Below are positions 1 to 9,500 of a stretch of 64,000 bases of DNA, in pieces. The stretch lies in assembly GCA_013289685.1 (NCBI GenBank), contig JABCZL010000013.1, forward strand, positions 62,001 through 126,000, given 5' to 3'. This DNA comes from Acidobacteriota bacterium. Its GTDB lineage: Bacteria; Acidobacteriota; Terriglobia; Terriglobales; Acidobacteriaceae. The translations under genes were made by a program, and so were the position numbers. The notes below the pieces were generated by a model, which was given only the letters and a program-made list of their open reading frames with translations, searched no databases and was not told the origin of the DNA. Position 1 is the stretch's first letter. Each line of letters begins with the position of its first letter.

Positions 1-2480
1 TGTTCGACCCCCGAGGTGACCCGACTCAGGGCATCGTAGTTCGCAGTAGTGTATCCCCAAGTGGTCTCCGTTCCACAGTTAGTGGTCGGCGGTGAGCAGC
101 GTGTGGGATTGTAGACTTGGCTCTTCCGGCCAATTAAGTCGTAGGTGATTGCCGCATAAACCACGCCACTCGGATCGGAATTGAGTTGCGTCTGTGAAAC
201 CCGGCCCAAGCCGTCGAATGCAATAGTGGAAGTCTTGGTCACCGACGACGTGATTGGTTGGGTTATGACCTCTGAATACGGTGGCGCGGACTGCTTGCAT
301 TTCGCTCCCCCAACGTCCGTGTAGCAGTAGCTTATAGATCCGCCATCAGGATAGCCCACACCCGTTACGCGGCCAAACATGTCATACGACTCGCTCGTAG
401 GCTGCAGGTTTGGGTCAGTTGTTGAGGCCTGTAGTCCCGTGCATGAGTCGTACGTGTATGACGTTATTTGATTCTTCGCGTTTGTCGATGTCGTCAGGTA
501 GGCTTTGCCCTGACCACTGGGAGCACAGGTTGCGTTCGACCACGAATCGGTAAAGCCGAAGGATGTTGTGTTATTAAGTGGATCGATGGTAGAGAGCAGA
601 TTCCCAGCGTCGTCGTACTGGTTGGTCGTTGTAAGCAACGAGCCAGTGGCGCTATTCCATTGGCTGACCGCCGTAACGTTGCCCCGTGTTGTGTAGGTCG
701 TGCTGAAATTTGAGTCGTGCTGGACAGCATTGCTCGGCTGCATCGGTTGTTTCGAATGGCCGTAGTTGTCGTATTCGTATGTGGTCTGAGAGACCTGCTT
801 GTTGTTGCTGTCGAAAACTGCCTTCTGAGTAACGCGATCCACGATATTAAGGTTTCCGTAGGTCGAGTTTGAATTGTGCAGATATGTGTAGTCGGTTTTT
901 CGAAGCAGCGTCCCAGGTGCGCCGTTACCGTAATCGTACTCTCGGACCTCGGTCGGATTGGTACGCGTCCAGGTCTGCCCGTTGAATGTAAACGTTTCGT
1001 AGTCAGTTTGGGTTTGGGATACCAGGCCATTTGCGAGCGTCGTGGTTACGCTGATTGGTCGAATATTGCCAAGGAGATATTCTGGCCCTCCACTGTATTG
1101 CAATACCGGCTCGCCTGTATAGGCGGTGACGACCTGTTTCAAGAGATTGGCGGGGGCCGCAGTGCCTTGATAGTAGTTTACTTGTGTTTCCACTGACCCA
1201 GCGCTGAGAACATTGTTAACGTCTGGGAGCGAAAATGTATGAACCTGCTGGTTGCCGAAAGGATCCGTGACTGTGACGGGCGATCCGGTCGGCGGTGTAT
1301 AGGTCCAAGTGCTATTGACGCCATTTACCGTCTCCGTTCGGGTAGCGACCTGTGCTCGGCACGCGTAGCTTACGGTTAGGATTGTGTAGTATCCGAGGAG
1401 CGGACCTGCAATACACGACTGATTGTAAGTGTAGCCGATAACACCGCCCGTTGGGAGTGTAATGCTTGCCAGTTGGCCAAAAGTGTTGTTGTTCCAAGCA
1501 AATTGGTAAGTCGCGCCATTCGGAAGCGTTATCTTGCTGGGAACCTGCATCGGCGCGTCTGGTTCGCTGCATACCCAATAGGGTGGATTGTGTAGACTTC
1601 CGCAGAAGTTCGTGACAGGGGTAATTGTCGTGGTGTCGACGCGATAGTTCTGGGCATTGCCGTTCGAGTCTGTCACGGTGTAGATCGTGTACCCGCTACC
1701 ATTGGTCACTGTCCAAGGCGTGCGCTTGACGGTGTCTGCTGTAATGACTGCCCCGTTTGACGTGACGAGGTTTCCGTTTGTGTCCTCGGAAGATTGGGGG
1801 GTGCAAACTACGACCACCAAACCGCTGCAGGTTAAGGGAATTTGCGTCCCATCTTTGAGGGTTATCATTGGGTTCTGGCCGACGTTGACCATCACCCCGG
1901 AACCATCCTCGGTGGGGCCAACAAACGGGCCGCCGCCGCCGTAGTAAGGACACAATGTCGTGGAGACGTCTACCTGATGCTGAACTCCCTCTGGGTCAGT
2001 GACAACCCAGCCGGGATAGGTGTAGTAGTCAGAGGGCTCACCAGGGCAAGGCGCGCTGACAGCTACGGCGGATGCTGACCAACCGAATCCGTTGCTGACA
2101 GGATTCAACGTGCCTGGAGTTCCTGGTCCTCCTCCCCAGCTCGTGAAGTAATATCTCTCCCCGTTCTTAGTGGTCATTGTGGTCTGGCGCGTCACCACTG
2201 GAGAATCCCACTCTAGGGCCAACCAGACAGTTCTGCCGCCACGCTGTTTCCATGAACCGATCGGAATGTGGAGATGCAGGTTTCCGTTTTGAAGCGAGAC
2301 AGTATCGAGGTCACCGGTGGAAAACCCGCCGTACGGAGGAAGATTCTGGTTCCCATCAAACAGCACCTGCCCGTGCCCATGGGGCACGATAAAGAATATG
2401 AGAGCCAACACCCAGTAAAACTCGAAGAGTACACTGGGACGGACAACGCGAGAGGGCGACAGAGCGATGGGCTGATGCAT
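1..2480 (-). CDS. Secreted RHS/YD-repeat protein, C-terminus outside window
   Basis: One uninterrupted minus-strand frame runs from an ATG at 2478-2480 to the left edge, 826 codons without a stop. A near-perfect Shine-Dalgarno (AAGGAGG, about 2485-2491) fixes the start. Residues about 20-38 are hydrophobic and end at a Gly-Gln signal-peptidase-like site, so the protein is probably exported. The body is rich in Thr, Asn and Tyr. The later part carries RHS/YD-type repeats such as YDDAGNL, SYDMFGRVTG, AFDGLGRV, TYDLIGRK and NYDALSRV. RHS proteins form beta-strand cocoons that often enclose a variable C-terminal toxin; that end is not visible, so toxin, adhesin or wall-associated roles remain open. 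Its place beside an integrase-bearing island suggests accessory DNA. Confidence 0.85.
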   Translation of the reverse strand, partial: MHQPIALSPSRVVRPSVLFEFYWVLALIFFIVPHGHGQVLFDGNQNLPPYGGFSTGDLDTVSLQNGNLHLHIPIGSWKQRGGRTVWLALEWDSPVVTRQTTMTTKNGERYYFTSWGGGPGTPGTLNPVSNGFGWSASAVAVSAPCPGEPSDYYTYPGWVVTDPEGVQHQVDVSTTLCPYYGGGGPFVGPTEDGSGVMVNVGQNPMITLKDGTQIPLTCSGLVVVVCTPQSSEDTNGNLVTSNGAVITADTVKRTPWTVTNGSGYTIYTVTDSNGNAQNYRVDTTTITPVTNFCGSLHNPPYWVCSEPDAPMQVPSKITLPNGATYQFAWNNNTFGQLASITLPTGGVIGYTYNQSCIAGPLLGYYTILTVSYACRAQVATRTETVNGVNSTWTYTPPTGSPVTVTDPFGNQQVHTFSLPDVNNVLSAGSVETQVNYYQGTAAPANLLKQVVTAYTGEPVLQYSGGPEYLLGNIRPISVTTTLANGLVSQTQTDYETFTFNGQTWTRTNPTEVREYDYGNGAPGTLLRKTDYTYLHNSNSTYGNLNIVDRVTQKAVFDSNNKQVSQTTYEYDNYGHSKQPMQPSNAVQHDSNFSTTYTTRGNVTAVSQWNSATGSLLTTTNQYDDAGNLLSTIDPLNNTTSFGFTDSWSNATCAPSGQGKAYLTTSTNAKNQITSYTYDSCTGLQASTTDPNLQPTSESYDMFGRVTGVGYPDGGSISYCYTDVGGAKCKQSAPPYSEVITQPITSSVTKTSTIAFDGLGRVSQTQLNSDPSGVVYAAITYDLIGRKSQVYNPTRCSPPTTNCGTETTWGYTTANYDALSRVTSGVE

Positions 2481-2864
2481 GCTTCCTCCTTAATGAGGCG
2501 TACTACTCCTGGCAGTCTTCGAATCGAAGCCGCGACACGCCTAGCACTTCGGGGAAGCAGCGAGGTAGGGCTTATCTTCGGAACGGATTATCCGTCGCTC
2601 TTTCGGCGAATCCCGCTCGCTGATTTGAGTTAGGATTATTTGACACCAAGTTGCGATCTGTCAAATAAAAAATTGGGAATGAAGATTAGGGTGTATTTCG
2701 TCGTAGACAAGCTAAGAGGGAACGACTTTAAGACATTCACTAGCAGCTTGTTGACTCAGGGCCGGTAGCGCTGAGCCATCGGAAACAGATACGTTGTCCA
2801 AAAGAATGGGCGGACTGCAGCACTGTAAATCCCGGTTTTAAGAACGGGCCGGATGAGGCTTGCG
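2481..2864. other. Intergenic region with inverted repeat upstream of the RHS gene
   Basis: No convincing gene is seen here. The stretch lies between the RHS start (minus strand) and the 3' end of the ImmA-like gene (minus strand), so it should hold the RHS promoter. It contains a perfect 10-bp inverted repeat, TTATTTGACA at 2636-2645 and TGTCAAATAA at 2659-2668, separated by 13 bp, about 155 bp upstream of the RHS ATG. The AT-rich arms and missing T-tract make it look more like a protein-binding site than a terminator. Confidence 0.5.
2636..2668. promoter_or_regulatory. Perfect 10-bp inverted repeat, possible operator
   Basis: TTATTTGACA and TGTCAAATAA are exact reverse complements with a 13-bp spacer, giving 23 bp centre to centre, about two helical turns. 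The spacing fits a dimeric regulator binding one face of the DNA. It lies upstream of the RHS gene. The nearby XRE protein is a candidate ligand, but the sequence does not prove it. Confidence 0.4.
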
Positions 2865-2882
2865 TTACGTACGTACGTAACG
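2863..2882. repeat. 20-bp perfect palindrome of TACG units at the stop of the ImmA-like gene
   Basis: Positions 2863-2882 read the same on both strands and consist of ACGT/TACG steps. The palindrome contains the TAA stop (2865-2867) and the last codons of the ImmA-like gene (Arg-Tyr-Val-Arg-Thr). There is no T-tract, so it is not a typical rho-independent terminator. It may be a binding site or a mobile-element edge. Confidence 0.6.
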
Positions 2883-3479
2883 TTGGCGGCGGGCTTCAGA
2901 GATCATGTCCTCGAACTGGGGCAAGAACACACAACTAAACATGTAGACGACGGAGAAAACAATCAAAAAGGCGTAGCCAAAATAACGATGCCAATTCTTC
3001 TCGATGTTGCCCACCATTTCGATGTAAGCGGGCAATTCTCGGGTCAAGGTCTCCATTCTTGCGGCCATCGCGAATTCTTCGGCTTTCACTTCTAATGATT
3101 GTTTCGGAGTTACCGTGGCGTGGCCCAGTTCGACGAACGCGTGTTCGAGCATTTCGCGGAGTTCGTGAAATAACGTGTGCACGTGAGTAAACGGAACCAT
3201 CTCGTGTTCGGAAATAATGATTTCCTTCTTGTCGTGAAATGAACAATTAAAACCGTGAAGTTCTGGCGGAAGGGCAATAAACGACAGGTCGATTCCCTTC
3301 ATCCAACACAATTCCCGCATCGCAGTCGGCGTCATAAGGGACTGAGCGCCAAACCAATCTACGAACTCGTCGGCTAGAACCTGTTCCGTCGGGGGCCATT
3401 TCTCCGCATGGCGCGAAATCACCGCCAGACAAAAACCCAAGAGTGGGTTGTTTATGGTTCCATCCGTTAGCAGTTTCAC
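2865..3479 (-). CDS. ImmA/IrrE-like (DUF955-like) protein with C-terminal membrane segment
   Basis: A 204-residue protein directly downstream of an XRE regulator, with its ATG 3 bp after that gene's stop, so the two are co-transcribed. The arrangement is typical of XRE-ImmA pairs, in which a zinc protease inactivates the repressor. Residues about 104-115 read HTLFHELREMLEH, in the position of the family HExxH helix, followed by an acidic segment (EVKAEEFA) like the conserved DUF955 downstream region. The second His of HExxH is Glu here (HELRE), so metal binding is either altered or lost. A hydrophobic segment near residues 167-185 predicts one C-terminal transmembrane helix, unusual for ImmA. 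A sensor or degenerate protease are both possible. Confidence 0.6.
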   Translation of the reverse strand: MKLLTDGTINNPLLGFCLAVISRHAEKWPPTEQVLADEFVDWFGAQSLMTPTAMRELCWMKGIDLSFIALPPELHGFNCSFHDKKEIIISEHEMVPFTHVHTLFHELREMLEHAFVELGHATVTPKQSLEVKAEEFAMAARMETLTRELPAYIEMVGNIEKNWHRYFGYAFLIVFSVVYMFSCVFLPQFEDMISEARRQRYVRT

Positions 3480-3481
3480 TG

Positions 3482-3877
3482 TTAGGCCCCTTTTAGCAGC
3501 TTTCGTTGAGTTAACTTCTCGTACATCTCCACGATAAAGCGCTTCGTTTCCAGGCTGACATGCGTGCCCTTTAAACGCGTGCCCTGCTTAAACGTGGGAT
3601 CGGTTCTGACGTGCTCAAAAGCTTCCTCAACTTGCCTGCGTTTAGCAGTTTCCGCCGAGTCTTCCTCCAGGTACCCTGCGACAACCAAAAGGTCGCGGTG
3701 GGGGACATCGTAGGCTTTGGCCAGTCGTTTCAGGATGTCGGGGTGAGGGGGATTGCGCAGCCCGCGCTCGATCTGGGAAATGTAGGCGTTCGACACTTTG
3801 GCTTGGGATTCGACTTGTTTTAGCGTCAGTCCCTTGGACTTCCGCAACCGGCGCATGTAACTACCGAAGCTTTCCAT
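3482..3877 (-). CDS. XRE-family transcriptional regulator
   Basis: A 131-residue protein with an N-terminal Cro/CI-type helix-turn-helix at about residues 8-62: MRRLRKSKGLTLKQVESQ, then the recognition helix region NAYISQIERGLRNP. The C-terminal half is helical and charged, without a peptidase or LexA-like domain. It is the first gene of a two-gene minus-strand operon with the ImmA-like protein and is divergent from the zinc-ribbon/integrase operon. The 129-bp divergent gap contains a palindrome between -35 and -10 elements of the plus-strand promoter, which makes this protein the likely repressor of the island integrase operon (inference). Confidence 0.85.
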   Translation of the reverse strand: MESFGSYMRRLRKSKGLTLKQVESQAKVSNAYISQIERGLRNPPHPDILKRLAKAYDVPHRDLLVVAGYLEEDSAETAKRRQVEEAFEHVRTDPTFKQGTRLKGTHVSLETKRFIVEMYEKLTQRKLLKGA

Positions 3878-3931
3878 AGCCTTTCAAGGATAATGCAGGA
3901 CATTAACAACTGCAAGATTATTCGTTCCCAG

Positions 3932-3988
3932 TTGACATCCGCAATATTGCGGGCGGACAATGGACATCATTGTTAGATTTCATTAACA
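3932..3988 (+). promoter_or_regulatory. Divergent promoter region with operator palindrome between -35 and -10
   Basis: TTGACA at 3932-3937 and GACAAT at 3956-3961 form a sigma70-like promoter with an 18-bp spacer reading toward the zinc-ribbon/integrase operon. A perfect 14-bp palindrome, CCGCAATATTGCGG at 3939-3952, fills the spacer, the classic place for a repressor. A second inverted repeat, TGTTA at 3971-3975 and TAACA at 3984-3988, lies just downstream. The octamer CATTAACA also occurs at 3901-3908. Confidence 0.5.
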
Positions 3989-4006
3989 GAGAAGAGATCG
4001 GCGGCT

Positions 4007-4381
4007 ATGGCGCTTGAATTGGGTCCGCGTACGGCACGGTTTCCCTGTCCCCTCTGCGGGCAAGGCCTTGACGTGCGCCAAACCAAGAAAAAGAAGCCGT
4101 ATGTGATCTGTGATTCATGCGGGGTTCAGTTGTTCGTTCGCAGTAAGGCAGGGATGCGCAGTTTCGAGCACCTGGTTTCGGAGGCTGAGCAGCGCAATAT
4201 CTGGAAGCGGCTTGATGACTTGCAGGCCAGATATCGGCGGGAGTGTCCCGAGTGTGAAAAAGACTTCTGGATTGTCCCCGATCTAATCAAGACGAGTTGG
4301 GTGGACGGGACGTTCGAGGGTTATCGCTGCCCAGAACGCGGGTGCTCTGGAGTCGTCAGTTGGAATAAGGAGGAGAAATGA
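4007..4381 (+). CDS. Zinc-ribbon protein of unknown function
   Basis: A 124-residue soluble protein with four cysteine pairs: CPLC near residue 15, CDSC near 36, CPEC near 82 and CPERGC near 106, enough for two zinc ribbons. The middle is helical and charged. It is the first gene of a plus-strand operon in which each following gene starts inside the previous stop (ATGA overlaps): membrane peptide, HTH protein, integrase. No specific family is recognised. Zinc ribbons of this kind often mediate nucleic-acid or protein contacts in mobile elements, so a role in island transfer or regulation is possible but unproven. Confidence 0.75.
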   Translation: MALELGPRTARFPCPLCGQGLDVRQTKKKKPYVICDSCGVQLFVRSKAGMRSFEHLVSEAEQRNIWKRLDDLQARYRRECPECEKDFWIVPDLIKTSWVDGTFEGYRCPERGCSGVVSWNKEEK

Positions 4382-4518
4382 AAATCACACTATTGGGAGT
4401 CATCGCGTTCATCGGAATTGCCGTCTTGCTGGTCTACGTCGCGAGTGAACTGCAACGGACGAATCAAGCGAAAGCACCCCAGCCGCCGCAGAATCCCGAT
4501 TCTTCGATCAATCCATGA
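4378..4518 (+). CDS. 46-aa single-span membrane peptide
   Basis: The ATG at 4378 overlaps the stop of the zinc-ribbon gene (ATGA) and has a strong Shine-Dalgarno (AAGGAGGAG, 4368-4375). The 46-residue product starts MKITLLGVIAFIGIAVLLVY, a single hydrophobic span, followed by a Gln/Pro/Asn-rich tail ending SSINP. The stop (4516-4518) overlaps the ATG of the next gene at 4515. The tight coupling at both ends and the good ribosome-binding site support a real gene. Function is unknown; it could be a small membrane regulator or a toxin-like peptide. Confidence 0.65.
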   Translation: MKITLLGVIAFIGIAVLLVYVASELQRTNQAKAPQPPQNPDSSINP

Positions 4519-4775
4519 GCCCTACCTCCAACCAATTCGGGGACGTGCCCACAGCCGAGTGGCTCACCGCTGTCGAAGCAGCGCAATACCTCAAGGTGAA
4601 GGTCCGAACTCTGTTGCTTTGGGTCCGGCAAGGCAAGGTGAAAGCCTTTGCACTGTCGGGCACAAAGCGTCGGGTCTGGCGCTTCCGCCACATTGACTTG
4701 GACGCGGCACTTCTGGAATCCCCCGTGCTACCATCCATTCCGCTGTCCGTGCGCTCTGAAAGGGGGATTTCTTGA
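4515..4775 (+). CDS. Excisionase-like helix-turn-helix protein
   Basis: An 86-residue protein with a winged-helix/MerR-like DNA-binding fold of the excisionase type at about residues 14-60: EWLTAVEAAQYLKVKVRTL, then a VRQGKVKAF wing and RVWRFRHIDLDAAL. It lies immediately upstream of the tyrosine integrase, whose start overlaps its stop (4772-4775). Small HTH proteins of this type act as recombination directionality factors or set integrase expression. Start overlap with the previous gene indicates translational coupling. Confidence 0.8.
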   Translation: MSPTSNQFGDVPTAEWLTAVEAAQYLKVKVRTLLLWVRQGKVKAFALSGTKRRVWRFRHIDLDAALLESPVLPSIPLSVRSERGIS

Positions 4776-5887
4776 AAAGAGCAGCACGGGTAAGTCAAGG
4801 TAGTGTCGTGTTTAACAAACGCTTTGGTACGTGGAACTTCTTGTGGTGTGAAAACGGTCATCGACGGTCCAAGGTGATCGGCACCGCACAGCAATTTCCG
4901 ACTAAAGCATCGGCATGGCGGGCAGCGGAACCGCTTCGAAAGCAACTAGACCAAACTGTGAGGAATGATGAGCTGGTGCTTACGGTGCGTAGTCTAGTGG
5001 ATCGGTACCGTACAGAAAGAATGCCTCGGAGAACGATGACCAGACAGGGATACAACACGTGGCTCAATGGCTACATTATCCCGAAGTGGGGTGATGGCGC
5101 TCTAACGGAGCTACAGGCGCGTCCTGTAGACCTGTGGTTGCAATCTCTATCACTCGCACCCAAGAGCAAAGTCCACATTCGTGGCCTTGTCCGTATTCTG
5201 TGGGAGTTCGCCATGTGGCGGGGTGACGTTCCCATACAGCGAAATCCTATGGAGCTGGTTACGATCAAAGGTGCAACCAAGCGTCTGAAACGACCACGGA
5301 GCTTGACGGCGGAAGAGTTCCAATTGCTCTTAGAGCAACTGGAAGAACCGTTCCGCACGATGGCGTTGGTCTGCGTTTGCTTTGGCCTTCGCATCAGCGA
5401 ATGTCTCGCTCTGAAGTGGTCGGACCTGGATTGGCTGAACGGGACGCTTAGCGTTGAACGAGGTATTGTGCATCAGGTGGTGGACGATGTGAAAACAGCT
5501 GAGTCACAACGTTCAATGTGTATCGACAGCGTGATGCTCGATGTTCTGAAAACGTGGAAGCAAAATAGCCAGTTTTCGAGTTCCAACGACTGGATCTTTG
5601 CTTCTCCGGTGCAAATCGGACGCTTGCCGTTCTCCTACCCAGGAGTATGGCGAGCACTCCGCAGAGCAGCGATAAGAGCTGGCATCGGTCACCTGAGTTC
5701 GCATGCCTTCCGGCATACGCACCGATCATGGCTGGATGCGGTGGGCACTCCGGTAGGTGTTCAGCAACGGCTGATGAGGCACACGGACATCAGGACCACG
5801 ATGAACGTGTACGGCACCGCGGCGACGTCAGACATGCGTCAGGCACACGCGAAAATCGTTCGTCTTGCACTACCACGGACAAACTGA
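4772..5887 (+). CDS. int: Tyrosine recombinase (phage-type integrase)
   Basis: A 371-residue site-specific recombinase. The N-terminal part (about 1-60) is a basic arm-type binding region, residues about 65-160 form the SAM-like core-binding domain, and the catalytic domain follows. Visible catalytic features are the first Arg in CFGLRISECLALKWSD, HAFRHTH with the His-x-x-Arg pair, a later His in LMRHTDIRTTMNVYG and the nucleophilic Tyr of NVYG. Length and motifs suggest an active enzyme. Its 3' end lies 40 bp from the 3' end of a tRNA-Ser gene on the opposite strand, the usual arrangement for an island integrated into a tRNA. Related enzymes cross at the tRNA 3' end. Confidence 0.92.
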   Translation: MKRAARVSQGSVVFNKRFGTWNFLWCENGHRRSKVIGTAQQFPTKASAWRAAEPLRKQLDQTVRNDELVLTVRSLVDRYRTERMPRRTMTRQGYNTWLNGYIIPKWGDGALTELQARPVDLWLQSLSLAPKSKVHIRGLVRILWEFAMWRGDVPIQRNPMELVTIKGATKRLKRPRSLTAEEFQLLLEQLEEPFRTMALVCVCFGLRISECLALKWSDLDWLNGTLSVERGIVHQVVDDVKTAESQRSMCIDSVMLDVLKTWKQNSQFSSSNDWIFASPVQIGRLPFSYPGVWRALRRAAIRAGIGHLSSHAFRHTHRSWLDAVGTPVGVQQRLMRHTDIRTTMNVYGTAATSDMRQAHAKIVRLALPRTN

Positions 5888-5926
5888 TTTGCGCGATGAT
5901 TTGATGCACGCTAAGTGATTGAAGAT

Positions 5927-6021
<95 letters not shown>

Positions 6022-6547
6022 GCGGTTGGTAAACGCAATCGTAACACACAGCCAAACCTTTAGTGAACGCTGGGCGATTTGTGCATGATCGATGCGCGGA
6101 CGGCGTCAGTCATCCTCGAGATGGCCGCGTTCACATCCTAGCGAGCACGCGCTTTATCAATCGCTCCTTCGTGACAGAAGCCTTAGCTGTCGCGGGACGC
6201 GCTGAACAATCTTATCACGCGCTCAAGCTATAAAGGTTCGTCGCAATACCTCGGCGCAACGTGTGCAACCCACGACTTCAGGCCGAATCGCCTCTGCCAC
6301 AGTTCAATCGTCAGTCTTCCGAGCTTTTGTAAATCCAGATCGAACAATCTGCGGCTAGCTCCCCGGCCACTATATTCCTCCAGGATACGCGACCAACCAA
6401 TGGAAATTCTCAAAGGAAACACAGGCCTTTCATGGGAGTGGAAGAGCAGCCATTGTGTCTCGAATACTTCTAGCCGCGATGTGGTTCGGCGTGGATAATG
6501 GCGGAAGCCAAACTCCGAGCACACATGCATATGACGATGCCCTTATT
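6022..6547. other. Intergenic region without recognisable gene
   Basis: About 525 bp between tRNA-Ser and the DUF5107 gene. No ORF with a plausible start or ribosome-binding site and no obvious repeat is seen. It must carry the tRNA promoter (minus strand) and the leader of the downstream gene. A GTG-initiated extension of the next gene from 6455 is possible but would put a non-signal stretch before a clear signal peptide. Confidence 0.4.
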
Positions 6548-9500
6548 ATGATGCCCCTAAGAATTCTCGCGGGTTTCTTGCTTTTGTCGTCGGCTTTGGC
6601 AACTGCTCAGGTGCGGGTATGGCAAGGCACATTGACCTTACCTACCTATGAGGAAGGTGCGCCCGATCCCAATCCGCCATTCGATCAATACGCGAACAGC
6701 CGCTTCAACTATCCTTATACGCTCCGCCACAATTTGACGGACCACCGTGCCGACCACGCCTGGCGCGCTCTATTTCTGGAGAATGAGTACTTGAAATGCT
6801 CGGTGCTGCCCGACATTGGAGGCCATCTCTACACCTGCAAAGACAAAATCAGCGGCCAGCCGATGTTTTACGAGAACCCATCCATCAAGAAGGCCGACAT
6901 CTCTTATCGCGGCGCGTGGGCTGCGTTCGGCATCGAGTTTAATTTTCCGGTTTCCCACAATTGGGTCAGTCTTTCTCCGGTTGATTTTGCGATCGGCCAA
7001 AAAGATGACGGCAGTGCTTCCATTCAGGTTGGCAACATCGACCGGGTATATGGAATGCAATGGTCGGTGGCGTTAGTGCTGCGGCCTCATTCCACCCTTC
7101 TCGAAGAGAGAGTCACACTGAACAATCGCAGTGACGTTCGGCACCGCTTCTACTGGTGGAACAATGCCGGAATTCGAGTGTGGGATGATTCGCGAATCGA
7201 GTATCCCATGCGGTTCACGGCGAGCCACGGTTTCCGAGAAGTTCAGCCTTGGCCAATCGAAGCGGACGGCACCGATCTGAGCATTGTGAAGAATCAAACC
7301 AAGGGGCCGGTCTCGCTTTTTGTGCACGGCAGCCGCGAATTTTTTATGGGCGTTTGGCATCCTCGCACCAACACGGGAACCGTGCACTATGCGGATTACG
7401 CGCAACTCCCCGCGAAGAAAATCTGGTCATGGGGTACCGATCCGGATGGATTGGACTGGCGCAAAGCGCTCTCTGATGACAACAGTGCCTACGTCGAAGT
7501 CCAGGCCGGCCTGTTCCGCAATCAGGAGACCTACGCCTTTCTCGAACCCCGGCAGACGATCAGGTTCTCTGAATTTTGGATGCCGGTGCGCGACATTGGT
7601 GGAATTTCCAGAGCGAACCTGGCGGGGGTAGTTCATCTGAGCCGGCGAGGCAACGCGCTCGTCGCCGGACTGAACGTCAATCAGGAAGTTCCCGGAGCAA
7701 CCTTGCTCATTTTGGCCGGAGATCAAACCGTCTATCAAGACAAAGCCGATCTCACTCCGCAAAAAACCTGGTCGCACGGACTCGCGAACGCCGATCCGCA
7801 ACAGAAATACACTTTCGAACTTCGCGACGCCACTGGGGCAGTTCTTCTGCGGCAAACAGAGGATCAATACGATTGGACGCCGATTGAACAAATTCAAATC
7901 GGTCCACAGGTGTCGTATCACATTCCCGATCCACAGCATCGAACGGAAGATGACTGGCTCCAATTGGGAAACGAACAGGAACTCGAAGGCAGTCTGTTGT
8001 TGGCCTTGCAGACGTATCAGGATGGCTTAGCCAGATTTTCCGAAAGCGTTCAAGTGCGTAAGGCTGTAGGACGCCTGTGTGCCAGCTTGCTGCGCTTCCA
8101 GGAAGGGGAGAGGTTTCTCGAAGCGGTGTATGTTCGCGTCACCTCCGATGCTGAAGTTTCTTACTATCTCGGCATTGCATACGACGGCCTGGGTCAGAAC
8201 CGTGACGCGCGCGAATCTTATGAAGCGGCCGCGCGGCTGCCTGCGTTCCGTGCCGCTGCGGGATTGCGATTGGCCGAGCTTTCCGCCCGCGAGGGAGATC
8301 TGAAGCAGGCAGAGCTTAACCTGCAAGCAGTCACTGCCGCGGCTCCAGAGGACCTTCGCACTGCTGAAGAGTTGGCCGCCGTCCTGCAAGCAGAGGGGCA
8401 GAAGGAAAACTCCCAAAAGTTTGCGCAGGAAAGCCTGGCGCGATTTCCTCAGAGTTACTTTCTGCTTGAGCAGGTTGGCAGGCCTGACCTGCATCATCTT
8501 GCTGATGACGTGGAGCGTGTCTTGAATGTTGCGTCCGAGTACATGCGTCTCGGAATGTACGCGCAGGCGCTTGACGTCCTATCACGCAACTACCCGCAGG
8601 CGGTCGCGGATGAGAGCGAACCCGGAATGCTCGCTCCGAATGAAGATCCGATGGTCGCCTACTACCGCGGGTATTGTCGGGAGAAGCTGGGGCAGTCCGC
8701 CGAAGGCGATTTCAGCACGGCGGCGAAGCTTTCGACCAGTTATGTGTTCCCTAGCCGGGCAGAAGATCTGGAGGTGTTGACCGCCGCACTGAACGTCAAC
8801 CCACATGACGCGAGCGCACATTACCTGCTCGGAACCCTCTACTTTTCAAAGGGTGTGACGGAGCAGGCTCTGGCCGAGTGGGAGCAGGCGCGCAAATTGA
8901 ATCCGCAGATTCCCGTCCTGCACGCCAGCTTTGGCCGCGCTCTGCTCCACGCGAAAGACAATCCCGAACAGGCGTTGACTGTGTTTCAGGAAGGTCTGCG
9001 CACGGCTCCGAAGAACGTGGAACTCTACACGGGAATGGATCAAGCCCTGAGCATCCTGCAACGACCGCCTCAGGAACGTGTAGCGGCGCTGGAGCGCTAT
9101 CCCGATCGTTCCCAAATGCCATCGCATCTTGTCTATGAACTTATTCTTAATCTGGCCGAGTCCGGAGAGTTCGAGAAAGCAGCCGCCCTCTTCCACAATC
9201 GTTTCTTTCAAAGGGAGGAGGGCGGCACGAACGTGCGAGAGGTCTGGCTCGAAGTGCAAGTGCAGCGCGCGATGTCATTGGCGCAACAGGGGCGCTGTGC
9301 CGAGGGAGTTAAGATCGTCGATCATCTTGCAGAGCCGGTGGCAGATCTGCCGTTTACGCAGGATGGACTCGAGCCGTTGCTACGCTCTGCCAGATTCAAT
9401 TACCTGGTTGGGAATTTGTATGCGACCTGCAGTCTTCCTGACAGAGCTCGAAACAGTTTCAAGCACGCGGCTGAGCAATCGAACCTGGAAGACGCCGTTT

